NCBI GenBank assembly: GCA_036826475.1 | Contig: DAISWG010000013.1 | Location: 1 to 64,000 of the forward strand | DNA length: 64,000 nt | From: Miltoncostaea sp036826475 | GTDB taxonomy: Bacteria > Actinomycetota > Thermoleophilia > Miltoncostaeales > Miltoncostaeaceae | Reading direction: 5' to 3' | Shown here: one piece after another, positions 17,979 to 25,636 of the stretch | Layout of the letters: the number at the start of each line of letters is the position of its first letter | Numbering within the stretch: position 1 is the first letter of the stretch | The notes under the pieces: generated by a model | Told to the model about the DNA's origin: nothing | Database searches by the model: none | The model's input: only the letters and a program-made list of their open reading frames with translations | Program-made: the position numbers and the translations under genes

Positions 17979-19193
17979 CTAGCCGACGACGTTGGAGAGG
18001 CGCTGCTCCTGGAGCTCGTCGGGCACCAGCCCCGGCTCCGGGTGCTCCGCCACCCCGGCCGGCGCGTCGAGGTCCTCGAGGGTGTCGAGGATCGCGATGT
18101 CCAGCCCGGCGAACAGGTCGACCTCGTAGGGCGCCACGTCGTGGCCGTCCTCGCCGGTGATCCGCACGGTGGGGCGGGTGATGTACTCGCGGTGCACCTT
18201 CGACACGATGCCGCGGGGGCCGTCGGAGAGCTGCACCGCCACGCCCTCGGGGTACGGCGCGACCGTCTCCTTGAAGATCTTCACCATCTCCAGCGGGAAG
18301 GCGGTGCCGGCGAGCGACAGCACCAGCTCCCACGCCTCGTGGGTGGGGCGGCGGGCCTGGTACACGCGCATCGACGACACGGCGTCGTACACGTCGGCCA
18401 CCCCGGCGATCTGGGCGTTCTCGTGCAGGTCGGCGCCCCGCCCGTTGGGGTACCCGCGGCCGTCGAGCCGTTCGTGGTGCCCGATGATGCAGACCTTGGT
18501 GAGCGACGCGAGCGCCCCGCTCTCCACCAGGTCGAGCCCCGTCTTGGGGTGCTCCCGCACGATCGCCATCTCGTCGTCGGTGAGCTTCCCCGGCTTGCGG
18601 AGGATGTCGGCGGGGATGAGGAGCTTGCCGACGTCGTGGAGCAGCAGCCCCGTCCCGAGCTTCTGCAGGCGCATGTCGTGGTCGTCGCGGCGTGGCCGGC
18701 CGCGGCCGTCCTGCCACCCGTGCCGGCGCAGGTGCTCGTCGCCGATCATCAGCCCGATCACGCAGACGTTGAGCGAGTGGGCGAGCGTGTGGGAGTCGAA
18801 CGTGTGGAGGTCCATCAGCGTCGACACCATGTGGCCGTGGCTGCGCAGCTCGCGCAGGATCCCGGCGACCACCCCCTCCAGGCGCTCGATCTGCTCACCG
18901 GGGATCCTGGTCGCCGGCCCCTTGGTGGTGACCGTGCTGAACGTGTCGTGGAGCTCCAGGATCGCCTTCTCCCGCACCTCGGGCGCGATCACCTCGGTGG
19001 GCTCGATGCCCTCCGACAGCTCGTCGTCGATGTACACGGCGAACACGCCGGCGCGCTCGAGCCCCACGCGGACGCGGTCGGTGACCACCGCCTGCGGCTG
19101 GAGCAGCGGCACGCGGATGCCGGCGGAGCAGGAGTAGACGGGGCGGCCGAGCCGCATGCCCGGCCGCAGCCGGGAGACGGCGACGATACGCAC
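17979..19193 (-). CDS. HD-GYP domain protein (putative c-di-GMP phosphodiesterase)
   Basis: A 404-residue protein that likely degrades c-di-GMP to GMP. The N-terminal half (about 1-150) is a DUF3391-like region (RLRPGMRLGRPVYS, AGVFAVYIDDE). The HD-GYP core carries HSLNVCVIG, the metal-binding LLHDVGKLLIP and the signature HHERLDGRGYPNG, followed by ADVYDAVSSMRVYQARRP. All diagnostic metal and GYP residues are visible, so it should be active. No membrane or receiver domain is present. The GTG start at 19193 follows a long hairpin-rich leader, and a hairpin ends about 10 bases upstream, close to the ribosome-binding site. It converges with the Mau-like cluster. Confidence 0.88.
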   Translation of the reverse strand: MRIVAVSRLRPGMRLGRPVYSCSAGIRVPLLQPQAVVTDRVRVGLERAGVFAVYIDDELSEGIEPTEVIAPEVREKAILELHDTFSTVTTKGPATRIPGEQIERLEGVVAGILRELRSHGHMVSTLMDLHTFDSHTLAHSLNVCVIGLMIGDEHLRRHGWQDGRGRPRRDDHDMRLQKLGTGLLLHDVGKLLIPADILRKPGKLTDDEMAIVREHPKTGLDLVESGALASLTKVCIIGHHERLDGRGYPNGRGADLHENAQIAGVADVYDAVSSMRVYQARRPTHEAWELVLSLAGTAFPLEMVKIFKETVAPYPEGVAVQLSDGPRGIVSKVHREYITRPTVRITGEDGHDVAPYEVDLFAGLDIAILDTLEDLDAPAGVAEHPEPGLVPDELQEQRLSNVVG

Positions 19194-19203
19194 CCAATCC
19201 GCT

Positions 19204-19454
19204 TCGGCATGCGGAAACCCGACTTGAAAAGCAGGGTTCGGGGTCCCGCACGCCGAGACGCCCCCGGAGGCCTCCCCAGGCCCCGGGGGCGTCGTCGGAG
19301 CGGGCCGCGGAGTCCCTGGGAGGCCCCTGAGGAAGTCGGTCGCGCGTCCGCCGGCTGCAAACCGGCGCGCTTCGGCGTCCGCGTCAATGCCGATGCAACC
19401 AGCATCGGCATGGGCCGCGAGCCACCGAATCGCTTGGTTTTCGCTCGGCGGCCC
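19204..19454. ncRNA. Candidate structured RNA between ssb and the HD-GYP gene
   Basis: The gene-free stretch 19194-19480 holds five consecutive hairpins. TCGGCATGCGG (19204-19214) pairs with 19246-19256, one mismatch. GACGCCCCCGG (19257-19267) pairs perfectly with 19283-19293, with a further 5 pairs inside. GCCGG (50-54 of 193xx) pairs with CCGGC at 19362-19366. ATGCCGATGC (19387-19396) pairs with 19402-19411. GGGCCGCGAGC (19412-19422) pairs with 19443-19454, one bulge. The loop AACCA (19397-19401) is complementary to TGGTT (19435-19439) in the next loop, so a kissing interaction is possible. On the minus strand this is the 3' UTR of ssb and leader of the HD-GYP gene. No known riboswitch consensus was matched. 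Confidence 0.4.
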
Positions 19455-19480
19455 GCACGACCTTTGTTCCCAGTGACCTC

Positions 19481-19954
19481 CTAGAAGGGGATCTCCGCGT
19501 CGTCGGCCGGCGTGCTCCCGCCGCCCGACCCGTTCCCCGCCGTGGCGCCCACGGGCGCGAGGTCGTCGGCCGGCCGGCTCCAGCCGCCGGCCTGCTGCTG
19601 GTCGCCGCCGCCGCCCTCGCCGCGCGAGTCGAGGAAGAACAGGTCGTTGGCGATGACCTCCACCGACTGGCGCTTGCTGCCGTCCTGGGCCTGCCACTCA
19701 CGCCACGACAGCCGACCGTCCACCCCGATCCGCCGGCCCTTGGCGAGGTAGTCGGCGGCGGTCTGGGCCTGGCGGCCGAAGACGGTCACGTCGAAGTAGT
19801 TGCTGCGGTCCCCCCAGTTGCCGGACTCGTCGCGTGCGCGGGAGGAGACGGCCAGCCGGATCGAGCAGATCGGGTCACCGCCGCCGGTGTGGCGCAGCTC
19901 CGGGTCGCGGGTCAGGCGCCCCACCAGGGTCACGCGATTCAGGTCGGCCGGCAT
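19481..19954 (-). CDS. ssb: Single-stranded DNA-binding protein
   Basis: A 157-residue SSB. The OB fold spans about residues 1-110 (LNRVTLVGRLTRDPELRHT, SNYFDVTVFGRQAQTAADYL, KGRRIGVDGRLSWREW, VIANDLFFLD), followed by a Gly/Gln-rich linker and the acidic tip DDAEIPF that recruits partner proteins. The ATG start at 19954 has a strong RBS (GGAGGTGCCGG). SSB coats single-stranded DNA during replication, repair and recombination. It is not next to rpsF/rpsR here, so it is probably a solitary copy or a paralogue of the housekeeping ssb. It is followed by the structured region upstream of the HD-GYP gene. Confidence 0.95.
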   Translation of the reverse strand: MPADLNRVTLVGRLTRDPELRHTGGGDPICSIRLAVSSRARDESGNWGDRSNYFDVTVFGRQAQTAADYLAKGRRIGVDGRLSWREWQAQDGSKRQSVEVIANDLFFLDSRGEGGGGDQQQAGGWSRPADDLAPVGATAGNGSGGGSTPADDAEIPF

Positions 19955-20058
19955 CCGGCACCTCCAGCTCCGTGATCGGTACGCGACCGATGATGACCCC
20001 GCCACCGGACACCACACACCACCGATCCGTGACCGCCGTGTGCCGCGGACGTGCCCGG

Positions 20059-20685
20059 TCAGTCCCGGGCGGCGGCCTCCTCGGCGCGCATCTCGCCGAC
20101 CTTGGCGATCGCCGCCTCCAGCACCTCGTGCGGCTGGGCGCCGCTCACCAGCAGGCGGCCGTCGAACACGAACGCGGGGACGGCCCGGATGCCGTGCCGC
20201 TGCGCCGTCGACGTCGAGGCGTCCACCTCGGCGGCGAACACCCCCGACTCCACCTCGGCCCGCGCCGCGTCGGGGTCGAGGCCCACGTCGGCGACGCACG
20301 CCAGCAGCACGTCCCAGTCCATGATGTCGCGCCCCTCGGTCCAATAGGCGTCCATGATCCGGCTGTGCAGGGCGTCGTGGGCGGGCAGGCCGTGGCCCCG
20401 CGCCCACTCGATGAGCTCCAGCGCCCGGCGCGTGCGCGGCACCCGGTCGGGGTTGGGGTTGTAGGCGAGGCCGGCCTCCTCGTTGAGCCGCCGCACCGCG
20501 TCGTGCATCGCCTCGGGGTAGCGGCGCATCAGCTCCTCGCGCGGGATGCCCTCGTCGGGGTACTCCGGGTGGAGGTCGTAGGGGAGGAACACCACCGTCA
20601 GGCCCCGCTCGCGGAGCCACTCGGCCCGCTCCCGGGCGACGTTGCAGAACGGGCAGACGACGTCGCTCCAGATCGCGACCTCCAT
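20059..20685 (-). CDS. DsbA-family oxidoreductase (FrnE-like)
   Basis: A protein of about 208 residues with the FrnE pattern: start MEVAIWSDVVCPFCNVA, whose CPFC is the active-site CxxC near residue 10, then RYPEAMHDAVRRLNEEAGLAYN, RVPRTRRALELIEWA and ATDP-like C-terminal segment GIRAVPAFVFDGRLLVSGAQ (the cis-proline VPAF). FrnE proteins are cytosolic DsbA-like thiol oxidoreductases or isomerases. Usual family sequences have CPWC, so CPFC is a small variation. Upstream in-frame GTG codons at 20703 and 20712 are possible starts, but the family usually begins at the M of MEVAIWSD. Divergent from the small membrane-protein gene. Confidence 0.85.
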   Translation of the reverse strand: MEVAIWSDVVCPFCNVARERAEWLRERGLTVVFLPYDLHPEYPDEGIPREELMRRYPEAMHDAVRRLNEEAGLAYNPNPDRVPRTRRALELIEWARGHGLPAHDALHSRIMDAYWTEGRDIMDWDVLLACVADVGLDPDAARAEVESGVFAAEVDASTSTAQRHGIRAVPAFVFDGRLLVSGAQPHEVLEAAIAKVGEMRAEEAAARD

Positions 20686-20742
20686 CGGCTGCTCGTCGCC
20701 CACGTCGCGCACTCAAGCAGGTCGGCGCTACGCTGCGCCCTG

Positions 20743-21093
20743 ATGGTCGAGGTGCTGGTGATCACCGGGCTGGTCGTCGCGGTCGCGCTCATGCGCGAGT
20801 CGAGCCGCCGCCGCGCGCTGCGCCGGGCACGCGCCCGCGCCGAGGGGATGCTCGACGAGCTGGCCGCCGCCGCCTGCGCCGCCCTGGCCGAGCCGGGGCG
20901 CGACCGCCGCGCCGAGCGGGCGCTGGAGCGCTACGGCACCGCCCGCGACCGGGTCGCCGCGGCCACCACCCCGCGGGAGCTCGAGTGGATGGTGCGCAAG
21001 CACGAGGTGCGCCTGGCGGGCTACGCGTTCGTCGCCCGCCGCCTGGAGCACGCCCGCGAGCTGATCGCCCAGGCGGTCCCCGCCCGCAGGTAG
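20743..21093 (+). CDS. Hypothetical protein with N-terminal membrane anchor
   Basis: A 116-residue protein. Residues 1-18 (VEVLVITGLVVAVALM) form one membrane helix or uncleaved signal anchor. The rest is a highly charged, Arg/Ala-rich helical region (RRRALRRARARAEGMLDELAAAACAALAE) likely to form a coiled coil facing the cytosol. No family is recognised. It has no clear ribosome-binding site. The gene is divergent from the FrnE-like gene with 57 bases between, and is followed 69 bases later by the VanW gene. Function is unknown. Confidence 0.6.
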   Translation: MVEVLVITGLVVAVALMRESSRRRALRRARARAEGMLDELAAAACAALAEPGRDRRAERALERYGTARDRVAAATTPRELEWMVRKHEVRLAGYAFVARRLEHARELIAQAVPARR

Positions 21094-21162
21094 GCGCGCG
21101 GGCGGGCGGTCCGTGACGTCGCGCCAGCCTGGCGCGCGCGGACACTGCAAGACTCGGGGGTC

Positions 21163-22782
21163 GTGCCGGTCCCGCGCCCACGCCGTCCCGAGACGCTCGT
21201 CGCCCTGATCGCCGGCCTCGTCGTGCTGGTCGGCGGCGCCGCCCTCGTCGCCGTCCGGGTGGCCACGGCCGACGCCGACCGCGTCCCCGCCGGCACCACC
21301 ATCGCCGGCATCGACGTGGCGGGCCTCACCGCCGACGAGGCGGTGCGGGCGGTGCGGGCGTCGGCGGCGCCGCCGGGGGGCCGGGTGGAGGTGGCGCTCG
21401 ACGGCGAGCCGGCCTTCCCCCAGGTGCTGCCGGTGCAGGAGCTGGCCCCCCGCCCGCGCGCGCGGGCGGCGGTGGACGAGGCCATCGAGCCGTCGTCGCT
21501 GTGGCGCCGGGTGCTGGCGCAGGTGGGGCTGGGGCGCTCGCGCGACATCCCCCTGGCGTTCCGCGCCACGCCGGCCCGGGCGCGCGCCGAGGCCGCGGCG
21601 GTGGCCGCCGCCGTGGACCAGCCGGCGAAGGAGGCGACCGTCGGGGTGGGCGGCGGGCGCATCGTGGTGGGCGCCGCACGGGTGGGCCGCGCCGTCGACC
21701 AGGCCGAGCTGACCCGCCGCCTCACCGCCCTGCCCCTCCGTGCGGAGGTGCCGGTCACCGAGGTCGCGCCCGCCGTCGACACCCCCGCCGCCCAGGCCGC
21801 GCGCCTCACGGCCGCCCGCATCGTGCGGGTGCCGGTGGTCGTGCGCGGCGCGGGACGGCGCGGGACGATCGACCGGGCCACCCTGCTGTCGGCGCTGCGG
21901 TTCACGCCGGGCGCCGGCACGGTCGGCGTCGCGCTCGACGGCGCCACCCTCGCCCGGGCGATCACCCCCGCCTTCGCCCCGGTGCTCCAGCAGCCGCGGC
22001 CGGCGTCCTTCGCGGTGTCGGGGACCCGGGTGAGCGTGGTGCCGTCACGCACCGGGCGGGCCGTGAACGCCGATCTGCTGGCGCGCCGGGTGGTCGCCGC
22101 CGACGGGTCCGGGCGGGTGCGCCTGCCGGTCACCGTGCGCGAGCCGGAGCTCACCACGGCCGCGGCCCGGGCGATGCGGATCCGCGAGCAGGTGAGCACG
22201 TTCACCACCCCGTACGCCTGCTGCCAGCCGCGCGTCACCAACATCCAGCGAGCGGCGCGGATCCTGGACGGCACCATCATCCCGGCGGGCGCCCGCTTCT
22301 CGCTCAACGAGGCCCTGGGTGAGCGCACCCGCGCCCGCGGCTTCGTCCCGGCGCCGCAGATCTCCGACGGCGAGCTGGAGGACGCCGTGGGCGGCGGCGT
22401 CAGCCAGATGGGCACCACCGTCTACAACGCGGCGTTCTTCGCGGGCCTCGAGATCGTGACCCACACGCCCCACGAGTTCTGGATCACCCGCTACCCGGCG
22501 GGCCGCGAGGCCACCATCTCGTGGGGCGGGCCGGAGCTGATTTTCCGAAACGACTGGGACGCGGCGATACTCATGAAGGTGACCGCGACCGACACATCCC
22601 TGACGGTGACGATGTACTCCTCCAAGCTCGGGCGCCGCGTGACCACCGAGACCACCGGCGACACCCCCGTGGAGGGGACGGCGTTCACGGTGTACATCCA
22701 CCGCACGGTGTTCCAGGGCGCCAAGGTGCGCAGCGACACCACGGTGAGCTGGTCCTACAAGGCGCCGCCGGCCGGCGAATAG
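21163..22782 (+). CDS. VanW family protein, membrane-anchored, with repeat domain
   Basis: A 539-residue protein. An N-terminal membrane helix (TLVALIAGLVVLVGGAALVAV, about 11-31) anchors a long extracytoplasmic part. Residues about 40-300 hold a putative peptidoglycan-binding region of the type found before VanW domains (GIDVAGLTADEAVRAVR, then a second unit). The VanW domain (about 365-500) has NIQRAARILDGTIIPAGARFSLNEALGERTRARGF, GGGVSQMGTTVYNAAFFAGLEI and HEFWITRYPAGREATI. The role of VanW is not established; cell-wall or antibiotic-sensing roles are proposed. GTG start. Followed 3 bases later by a membrane-protein gene, likely one operon. Confidence 0.85.
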   Translation: MPVPRPRRPETLVALIAGLVVLVGGAALVAVRVATADADRVPAGTTIAGIDVAGLTADEAVRAVRASAAPPGGRVEVALDGEPAFPQVLPVQELAPRPRARAAVDEAIEPSSLWRRVLAQVGLGRSRDIPLAFRATPARARAEAAAVAAAVDQPAKEATVGVGGGRIVVGAARVGRAVDQAELTRRLTALPLRAEVPVTEVAPAVDTPAAQAARLTAARIVRVPVVVRGAGRRGTIDRATLLSALRFTPGAGTVGVALDGATLARAITPAFAPVLQQPRPASFAVSGTRVSVVPSRTGRAVNADLLARRVVAADGSGRVRLPVTVREPELTTAAARAMRIREQVSTFTTPYACCQPRVTNIQRAARILDGTIIPAGARFSLNEALGERTRARGFVPAPQISDGELEDAVGGGVSQMGTTVYNAAFFAGLEIVTHTPHEFWITRYPAGREATISWGGPELIFRNDWDAAILMKVTATDTSLTVTMYSSKLGRRVTTETTGDTPVEGTAFTVYIHRTVFQGAKVRSDTTVSWSYKAPPAGE

Positions 22783-22785
22783 CCT

Positions 22786-23571
22786 GTGAGCCGCTTCACC
22801 GACGCCTTCCCGGTCGTCCAGGCGTTCGACGACGAGGTGATCCGGGCGGGGTTCCGCCCGGGGCAGATGGTGCTGCTGGCGTTCCTGGTCACGTTCGGCT
22901 GCGTCCGCGGCTACGCGCACGCGACGCGGCACGGCGTCGGGCCGGGGAACCTGACCCTCGGCTCCACGCGCATCCATCATCTGGTGCCGGGGATCTTCCT
23001 GCTGCTGGGCGCCGGGTTCGTGTCGGTGGCCCTCGACCCCGACATGCCCTGGTTCCTGTGGTGGCTGCTGCCCACGGCGTTCGGGTGCGGCGCGGCGCTG
23101 GTGCTCGACGAGTACGCCCTGTGGCTCAACCTGCGCGACGTCTACTGGGCGGAGGAGGGCCGCCGCTCCATCGACGCCGTCATCGTGGCCGCCGCCCTGG
23201 GCGGCATGGTCGCCCTGGGCGCCCCGTTCTGGGGGCGGGTCATCTCCGGCGCCGACCCGGCGGGTGGCGCCCTGATCGTGGGCTATCACGCGGTGAGCTT
23301 CGTGGCCGCGGTGGTCTGCCTGCTGAAGGGGAAGCTCACCACCGGCGTCGTCGGCTTCCTGCTGTGGCCCGTGGGCCTGGTGGGCGCGATCCGGCTGGCC
23401 GAGCCCAACAGCGTGTGGGCGCGGCACCTCTACGACGACGACAAGCGGCGCCGCAGCCGGGAGCGCTACCCCGAGATGGCAGCCCCGGGGGAGGAGGACG
23501 AGGGGGAGGGTGTCGCGCTCAGCGCCGCCGGCATCAAGCCGAGCGCCCGCCACACGGGCCTGCGGCGCTAG
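22786..23571 (+). CDS. Multi-pass integral membrane protein of unknown function
   Basis: A 261-residue protein with about six membrane helices (MVLLAFLVTFGCVRGYAHA, LVPGIFLLLGAGFVSVAL, FLWWLLPTAFGCGAALVL, SIDAVIVAAALGGMVALGA, ALIVGYHAVSFVAAVVCLL, GVVGFLLWPVGLVGAIRL). The loop HHLVPGIF with LDEYALWLNLRDVYWAEEGR looks conserved: acidic and aromatic residues facing one side, perhaps a metal or lipid-headgroup site. The hydrophilic tail is cytosolic. The gene follows vanW by 3 bases (GTG start), so an envelope function is likely but not proven. Its stop interlocks with the PAC2 gene in CTAG (23568-23571). Confidence 0.8.
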   Translation: MSRFTDAFPVVQAFDDEVIRAGFRPGQMVLLAFLVTFGCVRGYAHATRHGVGPGNLTLGSTRIHHLVPGIFLLLGAGFVSVALDPDMPWFLWWLLPTAFGCGAALVLDEYALWLNLRDVYWAEEGRRSIDAVIVAAALGGMVALGAPFWGRVISGADPAGGALIVGYHAVSFVAAVVCLLKGKLTTGVVGFLLWPVGLVGAIRLAEPNSVWARHLYDDDKRRRSRERYPEMAAPGEEDEGEGVALSAAGIKPSARHTGLRR

Positions 23572-24443
23572 GTCGGCTCGTCCATCTCCCGCAGGAAGCG
23601 CTCGAGCTCGGCGGCCAGCTCGTCGCCGGTGGGGATGCGGTCGGGCGCGACGTCCTCGTCGACCTTGGCGGCGGCGTCCTCCAGCTGCTCCACCAGGGCC
23701 CGCAGGCGCGGCTCGGCCTCGACGGCGCGGGCCACCTGGGTCTCGAAGGTGGTGGCCGCCTGCTCCAGCTCGCTCACGTCCAGCCGGATGCCGGCGACGG
23801 TGTCGAGCGCGCGCACCAGCGCCAGGCTGCCCTTGGCGTTGGTGAGTCCGGCGGCGTAGTGCGAGACGGGCGCCCACATCGAGACGGTCTCGAAGCCGGC
23901 GTCCGACGCGGCGGTGTGCAGCACCCCGACGATGCCGGTGGGGCCGGCGTAGCTGGGGGTGCGGAAGCCCAGGTCGGCGATGAACCGCTCGTCCGACGCC
24001 ATGCCGGTGATGCGGACGGGGTGGCTGTGGACCACGTCGGCCAGGAGCGACCCGAGCGTGACGACCCGCGTGACCCCCAGGTCGCGGGCGACGCCGAGCA
24101 GCAGCGTGCAGAAGGTGCGCCACCGCATCGACGGCTCGGCGCCCGCCACCAGCACCACGTCGTGGCGGCCCTCCGGCACCCGGGCCACCAGGATCTCCAC
24201 CTCGGGCCACACGATGGTGCTGCTGTGCTCCTCGGAGGTGAGGTCCACCAGGGGGCGGGTGGCCTGGAAGTCGTAGAACTCCTCCGGGTCGATCGACGCG
24301 ACCCGGCGCGCCCCGAGGCGCTCGCCAACGAACACGACCGCATTGGAGGCCGCGGCCGCGGCGTCGTTCCAGCCGCCGAACGCGGCGACCATCACCGGGC
24401 TGCGCAGATCGCCCGGCCGCTCATCCCAATGGAGCTCATCCAT
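23568..24443 (-). CDS. PAC2 family protein (proteasome assembly chaperone-like)
   Basis: A 291-residue member of the PAC2 family, related to eukaryotic proteasome assembly chaperones and common in actinobacteria. The N-terminal SPVMVAAFGGWNDAAAAASNAV, the middle RPLVDLTSEEHSSTIVWPEVEI, EPSMRWRTFCTLLLGVARDLGV and GSLLADVVHSHPVRITGMASDE, and the C-terminal helical segment LEQAATTFETQVARAV are diagnostic. No catalytic residue is known. The cytosolic protein may help proteasome-like or other complex assembly; this is inference. ATG start at 24443. No proteasome genes are in the window. Confidence 0.9.
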   Translation of the reverse strand: MDELHWDERPGDLRSPVMVAAFGGWNDAAAAASNAVVFVGERLGARRVASIDPEEFYDFQATRPLVDLTSEEHSSTIVWPEVEILVARVPEGRHDVVLVAGAEPSMRWRTFCTLLLGVARDLGVTRVVTLGSLLADVVHSHPVRITGMASDERFIADLGFRTPSYAGPTGIVGVLHTAASDAGFETVSMWAPVSHYAAGLTNAKGSLALVRALDTVAGIRLDVSELEQAATTFETQVARAVEAEPRLRALVEQLEDAAAKVDEDVAPDRIPTGDELAAELERFLREMDEPT

Positions 24444-24486
24444 GCGAGCAGGATGACAGGTGGCGCGGCCGGGCGATGCGGAAGCC

Positions 24487-24672
24487 CTAGTTGGAGGCGG
24501 AGCCCTCCTTGACGGCCGCGGCCGCCTCGGCCATGCGCTCCCACGCGCGCCGCTCCGCCGTCTCGTAGTCGGCGGTGGTGGCGTACATGTGGGAGTTGCG
24601 GGACACGGCCAGGTAGTCGCTCGTGGCGCGCTCCAGCTCTGCGGCCGGATCGAGCGTGGCGTTCGCGGTCAT
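24487..24672 (-). CDS. Small hypothetical protein (61 aa)
   Basis: A 61-residue helical, Ala-rich protein (MTANATLDPAAELERATSDY). It has a good RBS (GAGGGGAGCTC before the ATG) but no signal peptide and no recognisable domain. The aromatic/charged pattern SHMYATTADYETAERRAW suggests a short amphipathic coiled coil. It lies upstream of the PAC2 gene on the same strand with a gap of 43 bases and may be co-transcribed. Function is unknown. Confidence 0.6.
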   Translation of the reverse strand: MTANATLDPAAELERATSDYLAVSRNSHMYATTADYETAERRAWERMAEAAAAVKEGSASN

Positions 24673-24838
24673 CTGAGCTCCCCTCGTGGTCGTGGTGCGA
24701 GGCGCATCGGCACGAAACGCCCGCGGGTTGAGGTTGGCAGGTTGTTCGTCGTCGCGCCCTTGGCCGGTCGGCTAATCCATCGCCGAAAAGCCTGGACGTC
24801 CGTCGGGCATCTGCACCTCAGGGTGGCCGTAGGGTCGG

Positions 24839-25636
24839 ATGATGCCCCTCACCATCGAAGGTACCGCCGAGGTCAACTGGACGGCGACGGGCCCCGCGAG
24901 CGCGATGCTGCTGGTGCGCGCGGCGGTGGCCGATGAGGCGACGCTGCTCGACGAGGAGCTGCTGGCGGAGGGCGCCGCGGTGGAGGAGGGACCGGTGCGG
25001 GGCGACGGCGCCCGGCCGGTGCGCATCCACGCCGCGGCGGAGGGCCCGGTGCGCCTGCGGTACCGGGCGGCGGTGGAGGTCGACCCGCGGGGCCGTGAGG
25101 CGGTGGACGACGGTCGGATGCTCCCCGATTCGGGGGCACTGCCGTTCGACCTGCTGGGCTGGACGCTGCCGAGCCGGTACGCCCCGTCCGACGTGCTGGC
25201 GCCCACCGCCGAGGCGGTGTGGGGCGACGCCCCGCGCACCCGGGCGCTGCTGCCGGCGGTGGCGGGGTGGGTGCGTGAGCGGATCGCGTACATCCCGGGC
25301 GCGAGCGACGCGCTGACCGCCGCCGACGAGACGCTGCTGCGCCGCCAGGGGGTGTGCCGCGACATGGCCCACCTGGCGGTGGCGCTGCTGCGGGCCCTGG
25401 AGGTGCCGGCGCGGGTGGTCGCGTGCTACGCCCCGCTGCTCGACCCGCCGGACTTCCACGCCCTGGTGGAGGCCCACGACGGCGAGGCGTGGCGTCTGAT
25501 GGACGCGACGGGGCTGGCGCCCGTCGCGTCGGTGGTGCGCATCGCGACGGGCCGCGACGCCGCGGACGTCGCCTGGGCCACGGGCAGCGCGGCCCTGACC
25601 CTCGACGACGTCCGCGTGGGGGCGGAGCGGGCCTAG
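24839..25636 (+). CDS. Transglutaminase-like cysteine protease-fold protein
   Basis: A 265-residue protein (or 264 if the second ATG is used) with a C-terminal transglutaminase core: catalytic Cys in RRQGVCRDMAHLAVALLRALEVPARVV (near residue 173), His in DFHALVEAH (near 206) and Asp in LMDATGLAP (near 222). The N-terminal half is beta-rich, with an arrangement common in bacterial transglutaminase-like proteins. These enzymes cleave or cross-link amides. No signal peptide is seen, so a cytosolic location is likely. The gene converges with a thioester-domain surface protein and they share CTAG stop codons (25633-25636). A functional link between the two is inference. Confidence 0.82.
   Translation: MMPLTIEGTAEVNWTATGPASAMLLVRAAVADEATLLDEELLAEGAAVEEGPVRGDGARPVRIHAAAEGPVRLRYRAAVEVDPRGREAVDDGRMLPDSGALPFDLLGWTLPSRYAPSDVLAPTAEAVWGDAPRTRALLPAVAGWVRERIAYIPGASDALTAADETLLRRQGVCRDMAHLAVALLRALEVPARVVACYAPLLDPPDFHALVEAHDGEAWRLMDATGLAPVASVVRIATGRDAADVAWATGSAALTLDDVRVGAERA

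Noticed and set aside
19194..19484. c-di-GMP-I (GEMM) riboswitch before the HD-GYP gene
   Set aside because: The conserved GCAAACC, GAAA tetraloop and GGGACGCAAAGCC blocks are not present on the minus strand; a partial GCAAACC lies on the plus strand, which does not lead into the gene.
19194..19484. tmRNA or RNase P RNA
   Set aside because: No tRNA-like ends or tag-peptide frame for tmRNA, and no RNase P core blocks recognised.
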